From Chromatiaceae bacterium (lineage in GTDB: Bacteria; Pseudomonadota; Gammaproteobacteria; Chromatiales; Chromatiaceae), in assembly GCA_024235255.1 (NCBI GenBank), contig JACKMT010000001.1, positions 62,001-126,000 on the forward strand: DNA of 64,000 nucleotides. Reading direction: 5' to 3'. The notes under the pieces were generated by a model. That model did not search any database and had not been told where the DNA came from. It was given only the letters and a program-made list of their open reading frames with translations. Every line of letters begins with the position of its first letter. The first letter of the stretch is position 1. Below are positions 21,303 to 31,421 of the stretch, piece by piece. A program made the position numbers and the translations under genes.

Positions 21303-21794
21303 TCATTCAACCGTGATTTTCTGCTTCTCCACCTTGTGGGTCTTCGGCAGATGGACTTCAAGCAGGCCGTTGTTGAATACGGCTTTTACGCTCTTCTCGT
21401 CCACTTCAACCGGTAACTGCAGCGTACGGCTGAAGGAGCCGCGGGTGATTTCGGAGCGGAAGTACGCCTTCTCTTCCTCCTTCTCCTCCCGTTTCGTCTC
21501 ACCTTTGATGGTCAGCATCTGCCCGCTGATATTGACGTCCAGGTCCTTCTTGTCGATGCCGGGAAGCTCTGCACGCACCAGGATCTCCTCCTCGTTGTCG
21601 AGCATCTCCACTTTCGGCATCCGCAGATCGAAATCCCTCTCCCGCATCATCCAATCCGGGAACATCTCATAAAACGGACGCAACCAGCCGCGATTGAACA
21701 GCGTATCGAAACTCCTGTCCATCTCATCCCAAGGGGTCAGACCGCGCGTTGATTTGGGCGTCGGTTTGGTCATTTCATTGGCTCTGGTTTTCAT
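21303..21794 (-). CDS. Small heat-shock protein, Hsp20/alpha-crystallin family
   Basis: A 163-residue holdase chaperone. The alpha-crystallin domain runs from about residue 58 (V-E-M-L-D-N-E-E-E-I-L-V-R-A-E-L-P-G) to the motif A-V-F-N-N-G-L-L-E-V-H-L-P-K. The N-terminal arm is rich in Arg, Trp and Phe. The start is ATG 21794, preceded at six bases by GGAGG, an almost perfect ribosome site. The Clp ATPase gene lies 106 bases upstream in the same direction, and the intergenic region has its own candidate promoter, so the gene may respond to heat alone or with clp. Confidence 0.95.
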   Translation of the reverse strand: MKTRANEMTKPTPKSTRGLTPWDEMDRSFDTLFNRGWLRPFYEMFPDWMMRERDFDLRMPKVEMLDNEEEILVRAELPGIDKKDLDVNISGQMLTIKGETKREEKEEEKAYFRSEITRGSFSRTLQLPVEVDEKSVKAVFNNGLLEVHLPKTHKVEKQKITVE

Positions 21795-21829
21795 CTCACA
21801 CCTCCTTTCCAAGTGCTCTCCTACTTATA

Positions 21830-21858
21830 TAAATAGATTTCTATCAAGAGATTTTCAA
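21830..21858 (-). promoter_or_regulatory. Candidate heat-shock or sigma-70 promoter of hsp20
   Basis: On the minus strand, CCCTTGAAA (21861-21853) matches the -35 box of sigma-32 promoters. TATTTA at 21835-21830 follows TTGAAA after 17 bases, a sigma-70-like spacing. No clear CCCCAT -10 box of sigma-32 is present, so the type is undecided. Confidence 0.4.
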
Positions 21859-21900
21859 GGGCTCGTGAGAATATTTTTATTGATAAAAAACAGTAAGTTG

Positions 21901-24339
<2,439 letters not shown>

Positions 24340-24601
24340 TAACGGACTCGCTGACAGCGCCACTATCGGACGCAGACGGAAGTTTGTGAGAGATCGATGT
24401 TGGTCATCGTAACAAGAATGTCCGCAGGGTTGCGCAAATGTATACTTTGAGTTTAGCGATTTGTCGGAAAACTGTTCAGAAGTGGTTTGCAAATCCGGGC
24501 TTCTGAGAAATTACCCAAAGAATTCAACTTATTGGTATCTGTAGCTACCTACTGGAATCTGCTATGAGTGAGCACTAAGCTTACTGCAGAGGTCTGCCGA
24601 A

Positions 24602-25756
24602 ATGAGCACGGTACAAAAGTACAACGGCTTCGAATTGGGACCGATTCGCCCCCCGAGTGAAGCCGGTAGTCTGATCCTGCGGGTTACCAGAAACTGCCCG
24701 TGGAACCGCTGCAGGTTTTGCAGTCTGTACAAGGATGAGCAGTTCAGCCTGCGGCCGGTGGCGGATGTTATCAAGGACATCGATAGCATAAAACAGTACG
24801 TGGAGCTGATTGCAGAAAGCATGTCAACTGGTGCCGGCGGCTCGGTTCAGCGGATGGCCGCAAAACTGTCTGCACAGGACCCAGGCTGCATGCTGGCGCT
24901 GCAAACGGCACTCAACTGGCTAAGAGGGGGTATGACGTCGGTTTTCCTGCAGGATGCTAACACGCTGATCGTCAAACCTGACGATCTGGTAAAGATCCTG
25001 AATCATCTTAAGACTACCTTTCCCGGCGTGCAGCGGATCACCTCATACGCGCGCTCCAAAACGCTTGCCAGAATCCCGGATGCTGACTTGCGGCGCATCG
25101 CCGAAGCAGGCCTCAACCGTATCCATGTCGGCATCGAATCCGGCTCGGACAAGGTGTTGCAACTGGTCAATAAAGGGGTCGATAAGAGAGGTCACATCAC
25201 GGCTGGACAGAAAGTGAAACGCGCGGGAATGGAACTCTCGGTCTACTACATGCCGGGTTTGGGGGGCGCGGCGCTCTCGCTGGAGAACGCGCTGCAGACG
25301 GCGGATGTCGTCAATGCCATCGATCCGGATTTTATTCGCATCAGGACCTTCGCTATTCCGCCGGAAATCGATCTGTACCAGGAGGTTCAGACGGGAAGAT
25401 TCAAACCGCTGGGTGATAGAGCGGCGGTGGCTGAGTTACTGCGCTTTATCGAAAACCTGGAAGGGATATCCAGCACGGTAAAAAGCGACCATATTCTGAA
25501 TCTTCTGCAGGAGGTGGAGGGGCGTTTGCCGGAAGAGAAAGCGCGCATGACCAAACCCATCAGAAGGTTTCTGGCGATGCCGGAGAACGAACAGCTGCGC
25601 TTCATGGTGGGAAGACGAACGGGGATTTTCGCCAAACTTGACGATTTGAGTGATCCGTACCTGTCGGCGCACGCAGCATCAGCGCTGGCTGCGAACAGAG
25701 TGACGTCGGAGAATGTGGATGACTTCACGGCAGAAATGATGCGGCGGTTTATCTGA
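24602..25756 (+). CDS. Radical SAM protein with CX4CX2C cluster motif
   Basis: A 384-residue radical S-adenosylmethionine protein. The iron-sulfur motif is C32-P-W-N-R-C37-R-F-C40, spaced CX4CX2C instead of the common CX3CX2C. Downstream are G-L-N-R-I-H-V-G-I-E-S-G-S-D, with its SAM-binding glycines and Glu, and Y-M-P-G-L-G-G. The pattern matches uncharacterised radical SAM proteins of the COG1032 type that lack a B12-binding domain. The start is ATG 24602 with a GAGG site. It is transcribed alone, divergent from clp. The reaction is unknown. Confidence 0.85.
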   Translation: MSTVQKYNGFELGPIRPPSEAGSLILRVTRNCPWNRCRFCSLYKDEQFSLRPVADVIKDIDSIKQYVELIAESMSTGAGGSVQRMAAKLSAQDPGCMLALQTALNWLRGGMTSVFLQDANTLIVKPDDLVKILNHLKTTFPGVQRITSYARSKTLARIPDADLRRIAEAGLNRIHVGIESGSDKVLQLVNKGVDKRGHITAGQKVKRAGMELSVYYMPGLGGAALSLENALQTADVVNAIDPDFIRIRTFAIPPEIDLYQEVQTGRFKPLGDRAAVAELLRFIENLEGISSTVKSDHILNLLQEVEGRLPEEKARMTKPIRRFLAMPENEQLRFMVGRRTGIFAKLDDLSDPYLSAHAASALAANRVTSENVDDFTAEMMRRFI

Positions 25757-25826
25757 TTCGAAGGGGGTTGCAAGCTGCTTACCATAATAGCCAGATTGCA
25801 ACTCTAATGAGCTGCAGCGCAACCCG

Positions 25827-26312
25827 GTGTTAAGCTGGTGGTCTCCGAGAGGGGAGAGTTGGCAACGAGCGGGGGTCCGAAGGCTGGAAAACAAAAGCGA
25901 TCTTAAACAAACGGAAGTCGTCACCGCCTTTCTGCGGCATGCCGGCCGCATCCTGCTGGTGCAGCGCAGCCGCAGGGTGGGCAGTTACCAGGGCCGCTGG
26001 TCGGCCATCAGCGGCTACCTGGAGGATGCCACGCCGCTGCTGCAGGCGCGCAGGGAGATCCGGGAGGAGACCGGGCTGGCCGGTGATGAGGTCCATCTTG
26101 TCGCGCAGGCGGAACCGATCGCGATCCAGGCGCCTGAGCTTGGCAGGCTGTGGCTGGTGCATCCGTTGCTGTTTGATATCGATGATCCGGAGCACGTCAG
26201 GCTGGATTGGGAAAACGTCGAAGCCCGCTGGGTCGAACCGGATGAGATAGAGAACTATGCTACGGTACCCAAGCTCGCAGCGGTGCTGCAAGCCTGTTTG
26301 AAAATGCGTTGA
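25827..26312 (+). CDS. NUDIX hydrolase coupled to an eIF2B-like gene
   Basis: About 161 residues, with the NUDIX box in the form S-G-Y-L-E-D-A, then R-R-E-I-R-E-E-T-G-L, which supplies the metal-binding glutamates. The family hydrolyses nucleoside diphosphates linked to another group; the substrate here is unknown. The start is uncertain. GTG 25827 is in frame and used here, but homology begins only around residue 28 (T-E-V-V-T-A-F-L-R-H), so the real start may be later and non-ATG. The stop overlaps the next start codon in the sequence TGATG, so the two genes are probably translated together. Confidence 0.8.
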   Translation: MLSWWSPRGESWQRAGVRRLENKSDLKQTEVVTAFLRHAGRILLVQRSRRVGSYQGRWSAISGYLEDATPLLQARREIREETGLAGDEVHLVAQAEPIAIQAPELGRLWLVHPLLFDIDDPEHVRLDWENVEARWVEPDEIENYATVPKLAAVLQACLKMR

Positions 26313-27190
26313 TGGACGATTTGGCATTCGAAACCGCGCTGCGTGAACTGCGCGCCGATCGGGTGCAAGGGGCGAGTCAACTCGCCCGCCGCTGCCTCGA
26401 TCTGTTGGCACGGAGCGCTGAATCGGTGCCGGCAGACACGCGTGCCGAACTGATCGACGAGCTGTTGCGTCGCTGCGACTGTCTGATCGCTGCACGCGCC
26501 AGTATGGCGCCGATCGAGAATCTGCTGACCAGCTGGAAAACCGCTTTGACCGCTCTGGACGGGTTGCCGTTGCCGGCATGGCGCTCAGCCGCTGCCGGCC
26601 GGGCCAGGGATGGCATCCGCCAATCACAGCTGGCAGTGGTAAAAACAGCGGAACATACTGCAGCGTGCATCGGTGCAGACAAATGTATTATCACGCACAG
26701 CCTCAGTTCCACGGTGCTTGCCGTTTTCGAGAAGTTAAAAGCGCGAAATATCCGTGTCATGGTTTCGGAGTCCCGACCGCTCAACGAAGGCGTTATTCTG
26801 GCCCGGCAGCTGGCCGAGTGGCATATCCCCTGTCAGTTGCTTACCGATGCCCAGCTGGGCCTATTTGCCGCACAGGCCGATCTGGCGCTGCTCGGGGCAG
26901 ACTCCCTGCTGCCGGACGGCAGCCTGATCAACAAAGCCGGCAGTTACCTGCTGGCGCTCGCCGTGCACGACAGCGGCGTTCCACTCTATGTCTGCTGCGA
27001 AAGCTTTAAACGCAGAAAGGAGGGGAGAGCAGATCCTGAACTGGAGGAGATGGATGCCAGCGAGCTGGGTGCGCCAAATCTGCCGCGAGTGAGGCCGCGC
27101 AATATCTATTTTGACATCACACCGGCCCGGCTGATCAGTCGCTGGATCGATGAAACCGGCGTCCATGCAGCCGGCCGCCTGCCGGTGTAG
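26312..27190 (+). CDS. eIF2B-alpha/MtnA-superfamily protein
   Basis: A 292-residue member of the initiation-factor-2B / ribose-1,5-bisphosphate isomerase / methylthioribose-1-phosphate isomerase superfamily. The typical C-terminal core is visible: T-H-S-L-S-S-T-V, then S-E-S-R-P-L-N-E-G, then L-L-G-A-D-S-L-L-P-D-G-S-L-I-N-K-A-G-S. Such bacterial proteins are probably sugar-phosphate isomerases and not translation factors, but no substrate is known. The start is ATG 26312, overlapping the NUDIX stop. The pairing suggests the NUDIX enzyme makes the phosphorylated sugar on which this protein acts (inference). The true MtnA begins separately at the right edge of the window. Confidence 0.8.
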   Translation: MDDLAFETALRELRADRVQGASQLARRCLDLLARSAESVPADTRAELIDELLRRCDCLIAARASMAPIENLLTSWKTALTALDGLPLPAWRSAAAGRARDGIRQSQLAVVKTAEHTAACIGADKCIITHSLSSTVLAVFEKLKARNIRVMVSESRPLNEGVILARQLAEWHIPCQLLTDAQLGLFAAQADLALLGADSLLPDGSLINKAGSYLLALAVHDSGVPLYVCCESFKRRKEGRADPELEEMDASELGAPNLPRVRPRNIYFDITPARLISRWIDETGVHAAGRLPV

Positions 27191-27231
27191 GCGCTTGAGT
27201 AGAAGGCGAGGATTTGCGCTAGGTCAGATGC

Positions 27232-28218
27232 TCACAAGGCAAGTTTGACCCAGACCGGATCATGGTCGCTGCCGTCTCCACCGTGCTTCGTCCGGCGATC
27301 GATATGACTGCTGACCAGTTTTCCTGCCAACCCCGGACTGAGCCAGATCTGATCGTACAGACCGTATGTCGGCGGAGTGTCCGCACCGGGCGGGTTATGC
27401 CGATAACTCCACGCGCTGGTCTGCGGGCCGCTGCCCTGGCGTTCCGGTTTCGGCAATCTCGTCTCAACCGGATCGGTCACTGCATTGATCAGTTGCCCTC
27501 CGTCGATAGCGAGCATCGGCTGCAGCGCCGCTGATGTCACCGGATCGTTCATGTCGCCTGTCAGTACAAAGCGGCTGCCTTTACGCTCCCGGCTCGATAT
27601 GATGCCCGCGATCGCCTCGGCCTGGTATTGACGGCGCAGATCGTTGTTGCGTTTCCCTTCGACCGGGTCCGAGCGGTAATCGACGAAGTGGCTCTTCAAA
27701 TGGGTATTGTACAAGGTGAAGAGCTTCTTTCTGCGCGTTTGATCCAATATTTCAACGGCGAGCAGATCGCGCCCGAATATCAGCTTGTCCGGCTCGGAGG
27801 GGTGGGTTGCGGTCTGGAACGAGGTGATGGCGCCGATCGGGTAGCGCGACATCAGGCCCACGTCGATCAGACGCGGATCGTTCCCCTCCACCAGGACGAC
27901 ATGCGGGTAGAGGTTGGCCAACTGTATGCTGTTGAACTGCTTCAATACCGAGATATCCTCGACCTCCTGCACTGCCAGCACGTCCACGTTCATGGCCAGG
28001 ATCCGTTCCGCGATCATTGCGGTTTCCGCCGGCTCTTTGCCTTTGATCAATCTGCCCTGGAATGTCCGCAGTGTGAAATCCGACTGATTATCAAACGTGT
28101 AGGTAACGGAGATATCCTCTCCGTTCGGGTCGGCATTGCGCAGACTGTTGACGCTGGCGCGGAAGTTGTAGCGGGAAAAAAGGTTATTGAGGTTGAAAGT
28201 GCCGACCGAAATCTGCAT
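27232..28218 (-). CDS. Endonuclease/exonuclease/phosphatase family protein
   Basis: A 328-residue protein of the EEP superfamily, which cleaves phosphodiester or phosphomonoester bonds with a metal. The landmarks are A-V-Q-E-V-E-D (metal Glu), N-T-H-L-K-S-H, G-D-M-N-D-P (catalytic Asp and Asn) and the terminal G-S-D-H-D-P-V-W pair. There is no signal peptide. It is oriented like the ECF/DsrE operon downstream but separated from it by a 10-bp GC hairpin. DNA, RNA and lipid substrates all occur in this fold, and no choice can be made here. Confidence 0.85.
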   Translation of the reverse strand: MQISVGTFNLNNLFSRYNFRASVNSLRNADPNGEDISVTYTFDNQSDFTLRTFQGRLIKGKEPAETAMIAERILAMNVDVLAVQEVEDISVLKQFNSIQLANLYPHVVLVEGNDPRLIDVGLMSRYPIGAITSFQTATHPSEPDKLIFGRDLLAVEILDQTRRKKLFTLYNTHLKSHFVDYRSDPVEGKRNNDLRRQYQAEAIAGIISSRERKGSRFVLTGDMNDPVTSAALQPMLAIDGGQLINAVTDPVETRLPKPERQGSGPQTSAWSYRHNPPGADTPPTYGLYDQIWLSPGLAGKLVSSHIDRRTKHGGDGSDHDPVWVKLAL

Positions 28219-28363
28219 AGGTTCTCTCTGTAGGTTGTGCGATATCGGACCTTAATTGTAGTGCAAAAGTAGCAAAGTGGAGTTCAAAGATATTCGCACT
28301 GAAGAGAGATGCCGGTGGTTGTCGTGGTTAGACCACAAAACTGGCGCTTATTCCGTATTCAGA

Positions 28364-28387
28364 CTGCCCGGGCCGATGCCCGGGCAG
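28364..28387. terminator. GC-rich perfect hairpin after the DsrE gene
   Basis: CTGCCCGGGC and GCCCGGGCAG pair perfectly over 10 bp with a CGAT loop. It lies 16 bases beyond the stop of the minus-strand dsrE-like gene, where a terminator is expected. No U-run follows on that strand, so it may instead be an RNA-stabilising stem. Confidence 0.45.
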
Positions 28388-28402
28388 GATAGAGCAGGGT
28401 AG

Positions 28403-28885
28403 TTACGGCTTGATATAGGCGAATCCCTGCCCCTGCAGGATAGCCAGTTGCGCGACACCGCTGGGTACGATATCGGCTTCATCGACCATGTACAGGTCGC
28501 CTTCCCGAGAGACCTTGCGGCCTTCCAGCGTGTTGGCGCAAACATTGAAAGCCACGCCCTGGCTCTTCAAGCCGTCGATGTTAGCCTGCATCTGCTGGTC
28601 TGCGTTGGCATGCTTAAAGCCTTTGACGTTGGCCAGTGCCTCCGGCAGCAACACCATCGATACGCCATTTCCATGCATCACCACGCGCAGATCAAGGTGC
28701 TCTTTGCCGACCGCGTTAATGTGATTCTGAATGTTGCGCAGCGCACCTGCCTGCTGTTTCGGGTCATCCCCGTTGATATGGTAAACGACTTTCTGTTTGG
28801 TGCCTTCTCCGGCTGCTGTAACGATCCCGGTCCAGGCCATCAGACCCACCAGGCCTGCCAGAATGATAGTTGACAATCGCTTCAT
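28403..28885 (-). CDS. Periplasmic DsrE-fold protein of an ECF sigma operon
   Basis: A 160-residue secreted protein. Residues 1-25 form a signal peptide (hydrophobic core I-I-L-A-G-L-V-G-L-M-A-W, then V-T-A-A). The rest is a DsrE/DsrF-like domain with the sole remaining cysteine at 116 in F-N-V-C-A-N-T-L, where DsrE-fold sulfur carriers keep their active cysteine. Its end (V-C-A-N-T-L-E-G-R-K-V, I-V-P-S-G-V, G-F-A-Y-I) matches the periplasmic end of the anti-sigma factor encoded directly upstream, so the two share a domain. The start is ATG 28885 behind a long purine-rich ribosome site (AGGAGAGAGG). I infer a role as sulfur-species binding protein or co-sensor. Confidence 0.88.
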   Translation of the reverse strand: MKRLSTIILAGLVGLMAWTGIVTAAGEGTKQKVVYHINGDDPKQQAGALRNIQNHINAVGKEHLDLRVVMHGNGVSMVLLPEALANVKGFKHANADQQMQANIDGLKSQGVAFNVCANTLEGRKVSREGDLYMVDEADIVPSGVAQLAILQGQGFAYIKP

Positions 28886-28939
28886 CTCTCTCTTCCTCTC
28901 TCCTGCTCTGTGGCAGCTCACTTGGGTTACGAATGACGG

Positions 28940-29668
28940 CTAGACGCGGATATACGACCAGCCTTCTCTTTGTCGCTTCACGACATGGGTGACGCCGGAG
29001 TCGATAACCTCGGCATCGGGGATCAGTTTGACCTCTATCCCACGCTCCACCTTGAGCCGCTCCATGGTATTCCGGCAGGCGACAAAGGTGAGGTTGGAAT
29101 ATTTAAGCGCCAGCTGGTGAATGCGCCCTTTATGCCGTGACAGGCCCTCCCGCAGCAGGTTCAGTCCGTCGCTGTGACTCACCACCTCGACCCGCAGCGG
29201 CCGGCCTTCCGCTTGGTAGGACGCCAGCATGCCTTCGACCTCGTCGAGCAACTCGCCCGCCACGCCCTGATCAGGATTGGTCAAGTGGAATACAATGCGG
29301 GTCTCGTCGGCGACCGCGGGTGCAAGACCGCGGCCATCGGGATCGAGTACCACGATTCGGTCGGTTCCTGTGTACCACGCCGGCGCTTTGGCGTGCAGCA
29401 ACCAACCGCTGATCACGCCAACCGCCAGCAGTGCAATACTCGCGGCAATAGCCTGCCAGGATGAGGACGTCTTGTTAATAACAGGTCGCCTGGGTTGTGG
29501 TGGGTTGGCATAGGCCAGGCGCAGCTGCGCTTTGAGCTGGCTCAGTTCACAAGCATGGCGTGCCAGTTCCGGGTTTGCACGCATAGATTCGAGCAGTTCG
29601 GCCTGCTGCTCGGGACTCAGTTCTCCATCGATATAGGCATTCAACTCCATGTCGTCATTCGATCTCAT
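28940..29668 (-). CDS. Transmembrane anti-sigma factor with periplasmic DsrE-like domain
   Basis: A 242-residue protein with three parts. Residues 1-60 are a cytoplasmic anti-sigma domain (N-A-Y-I-D-G-E-L-S-P, then R-A-N-P-E-L-A-R-H), without the full H-C-C zinc set. A single membrane helix spans about 71-92. A periplasmic domain covers 100-242, and its last 100 residues align by eye with the DsrE-fold protein encoded next, including Cys198 in F-V-A-C-R-N-T-M-E-R-L-K-V and the ending W-S-Y-I-R-V. The start overlaps the sigma-factor stop (ATGA), so the pair is translationally coupled. The arrangement suggests that sulfur chemistry at Cys198 controls release of the sigma factor. The domain recognition is observation; the signal is inference. 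Confidence 0.85.
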   Translation of the reverse strand: MRSNDDMELNAYIDGELSPEQQAELLESMRANPELARHACELSQLKAQLRLAYANPPQPRRPVINKTSSSWQAIAASIALLAVGVISGWLLHAKAPAWYTGTDRIVVLDPDGRGLAPAVADETRIVFHLTNPDQGVAGELLDEVEGMLASYQAEGRPLRVEVVSHSDGLNLLREGLSRHKGRIHQLALKYSNLTFVACRNTMERLKVERGIEVKLIPDAEVIDSGVTHVVKRQREGWSYIRV

Positions 29669-30228
29669 CGGGATCTCCTCAACGGTATGACATCGGTATG
29701 CCCTATACCTTGCTGGGCGAGAATCTCGCGCATGCGGGTGCGGGCCCTGGAGAGGCGGCTCATCACGGTACCGACCGGGACGTTCAGGATGCTGGCTGTC
29801 TCTGCATAGCTGAATTCGGCGATATCGACCAGCGTCAGCACCTGGCGCTGGCTATCGTCAAGTAGCTCGATTGCCTGGCGCGTGCGGACGAGCAGCTGGC
29901 TGCGGTCGGCAGCGTTTTCCGGATCATCGTCAGCAGGCAGGTTGTCACTCTCCAGACCGGTGTCGGGCTGAATACGGCGGTGGTGGTCGCGATACAGGTT
30001 GGCCAGAATTTGGGTCAGCCAAACCTGCAGTCGGTTCTCCTCGCGCAGGTTGCCGACTTTTGCCAGGGCGCGCACCAGCGTCTCCTGTACCAAATCGTCG
30101 GCCTGGTAGCTGTCGTGGCACCAGGACCAGGCGATGCGATACAGGCGATCGCGTTCGGTGCAGATTTGGCTGCGCAGTTTTCGGCGCCGTCTGAGGCCGC
30201 CAAACAGCTGATCGTAATATTCTCTCAT
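29665..30228 (-). CDS. ECF-type RNA polymerase sigma factor
   Basis: A 187-residue sigma-70 family protein with only regions 2 and 4. Region 2 includes Y-R-I-A-W-S-W-C-H-D-S-Y-Q-A-D-D-L-V-Q-E-T (about residues 31-51) and the DNA-melting W-L-T-Q-I-L-A-N-L-Y-R-D. Region 4 has V-D-I-A-E-F-S-Y-A-E-T-A-S-I-L and V-P-V-G-T-V-M-S-R-L-S-R-A-R, the -35 recognition helix. It heads an operon with its anti-sigma factor and the DsrE protein. A match to an ECF promoter (GGGAAT, 16 bases, CGTC) lies immediately upstream, so autoregulation is likely. Confidence 0.92.
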   Translation of the reverse strand: MREYYDQLFGGLRRRRKLRSQICTERDRLYRIAWSWCHDSYQADDLVQETLVRALAKVGNLREENRLQVWLTQILANLYRDHHRRIQPDTGLESDNLPADDDPENAADRSQLLVRTRQAIELLDDSQRQVLTLVDIAEFSYAETASILNVPVGTVMSRLSRARTRMREILAQQGIGHTDVIPLRRSR

Positions 30229-30237
30229 GCGTATAAA

Positions 30238-30263
30238 GACGCGGCTGATTCAGGTTTATTCCC
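30238..30263 (-). promoter_or_regulatory. Candidate autoregulated ECF promoter
   Basis: On the minus strand GGGAATAAA (30263-30255) and CGTC (30241-30238) are spaced so that GGGAAT and CGTC are 16 bases apart, the standard form for many ECF sigma factors. The expected start of transcription falls only a few bases before the ATG at 30228, so the transcript would have almost no leader. Confidence 0.5.
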
Positions 30264-30830
30264 AAATATAAAAAAAATGCGAGTTGCTCTTTGCATGGAC
30301 AAGCAAACAGACTGGACCAGAGTCTCTTAAAGTCGTAAATATGGGAACCGTAAATCCCTCGGCTGTAGCTGGCACATCGTCATGCCGGTGCAGGCCGGCA
30401 TCCAGGGAAATAGCCACGGCAGCTGGACGGGATTGCGGCCTTCGCCGTATTGACGAGTAAGCGTTGTATTAAACGCCAATGAGCTGTGCCTTCAGGGAAG
30501 ATGGATCGGTCGGATGGCTGATCGATCCGGCTTTTAACCGTAATCCGAAGCCACCGGTTTGAGCCGGTGGAGTATTCACTTAATGAACCGGACTCTGCAT
30601 CCTTGGGACTCATCACAGATTAAATCCATCAGAGCCAATTTTGGTTCTGTTTCAGGTGCTTAACAGCTGTAGACCGGTAATCACAGCCGCGTGATAACAA
30701 AAAAACCTTGACTTATTGATACCACTCCGTTAACTGTCTACATGGTTTTATTACAAAATTATTACGATAGAATTACACCCAGTGCTGTTCCCATGTATCC
30801 CACCTTATAGGTAATCCTATACATTTCGCT
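30264..30830. other. Long non-coding spacer upstream of the J-domain gene
   Basis: It contains a palindromic repeat copy (30378-30455) and a perfect 7-bp hairpin, CCACCGG at 30551-30557 with CCGGTGG at 30564-30570. The last 150 bases before the J-domain gene are A+T-rich and should hold its promoter, with a possible -35 box TTGACT at 30708-30713. No coding frame is supported. Confidence 0.5.
30378..30455. repeat. Palindromic intergenic repeat element, copy B
   Basis: A 78-bp relative of the element at 18493-18564. It begins CGTCATGCCGG and ends GCCGTATTGACG, with an internal GCCGG/CCGGC pair and a GGCCTTCGCC stem like the GGCTTTCGCC of copy A. It is more degenerate than copy A. Confidence 0.55.
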
Positions 30831-31163
30831 ATGAGAACAAATAAAAAAAGCCCGGAACCGCTTAAAGATTTCTATAGCATTCTCGGTGTACCAAAGAATG
30901 TATCAGAGAGAGGGATAAAAAATGCTTTTCGAAAGCTTGCGCGTAAGTACCACCCGGATTTGAATCGGGACGACCCAGATACTGCGATGCGGTTTGCCGA
31001 ACTGGCCGAAGCCTACCGCATTCTGAAATCAAAGGAAAAACGCAATGAGGTGGATGCAAGGATAATTTCCGAATATTGCCGCTCTTTTCTCGGTTCATTC
31101 AATGCTAGAGAGGAACCTGTTAGAAAAAAAAGCTCCGAGTTTATTCGTATTCTTAAGCGATAA
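30831..31163 (+). CDS. Short J-domain (DnaJ-like) protein
   Basis: A 110-residue protein whose residues 12-75 form a J-domain: D-F-Y-S-I-L-G-V-P-K-N-V, K-N-A-F-R-K-L-A-R-K-Y-H-P-D-L-N with the essential HPD triplet, and F-A-E-L-A-E-A-Y-R-I-L. It lacks the Gly/Phe, zinc and C-terminal substrate domains of DnaJ, and no membrane anchor is seen. It should stimulate an Hsp70 ATPase for a special client. The remaining 35 residues are basic. It is a lone gene, convergent with a 37-codon gene. Confidence 0.88.
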   Translation: MRTNKKSPEPLKDFYSILGVPKNVSERGIKNAFRKLARKYHPDLNRDDPDTAMRFAELAEAYRILKSKEKRNEVDARIISEYCRSFLGSFNAREEPVRKKSSEFIRILKR

Positions 31164-31308
31164 TGGCGCTGGGCACAAAGCAGCCATGAAACGGGAACCT
31201 GATGCACGCGTTAAGCGGAGGATGGCCGTTGGGCTGAGGTGAAAATCCGGCTGCCCCACGGGCAAAAAGATTCCAGCCAACCAGCCTAAACCTGAGTATA
31301 GGCAATCA

Positions 31309-31368
31309 GAACAGGCATCGAATCAACCGTTGTTTAAAAAACAACTTTATTTGACCTGATGCCTGTTC
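31309..31368. terminator. Nested inverted repeat between convergent genes
   Basis: GAACAGGCATC (31309-31319) is the exact inverse of GATGCCTGTTC (31358-31368). Inside it GTTGTTT (31329-31335) pairs with AAACAAC (31339-31345). The 60-base structure lies between the J-domain gene and the convergent small-protein gene and may end transcription from both sides. It could also be a small mobile-element remnant. Confidence 0.4.
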
Positions 31369-31371
31369 ATT

Positions 31372-31421
31372 GGGGACTAGATCATCATCACCCAGAGGGG
31401 ACTAGATCATCATCACCCAGA
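31372..31421. repeat. Perfect 25-bp tandem duplication over a stop codon
   Basis: Two identical 25-bp units (31372-31396 and 31397-31421) begin GGGGACTAGATCATCATC. The right unit contains the stop codon and last five codons of the minus-strand small-protein gene; the left unit is a non-coding copy just beyond it. Confidence 0.9.
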
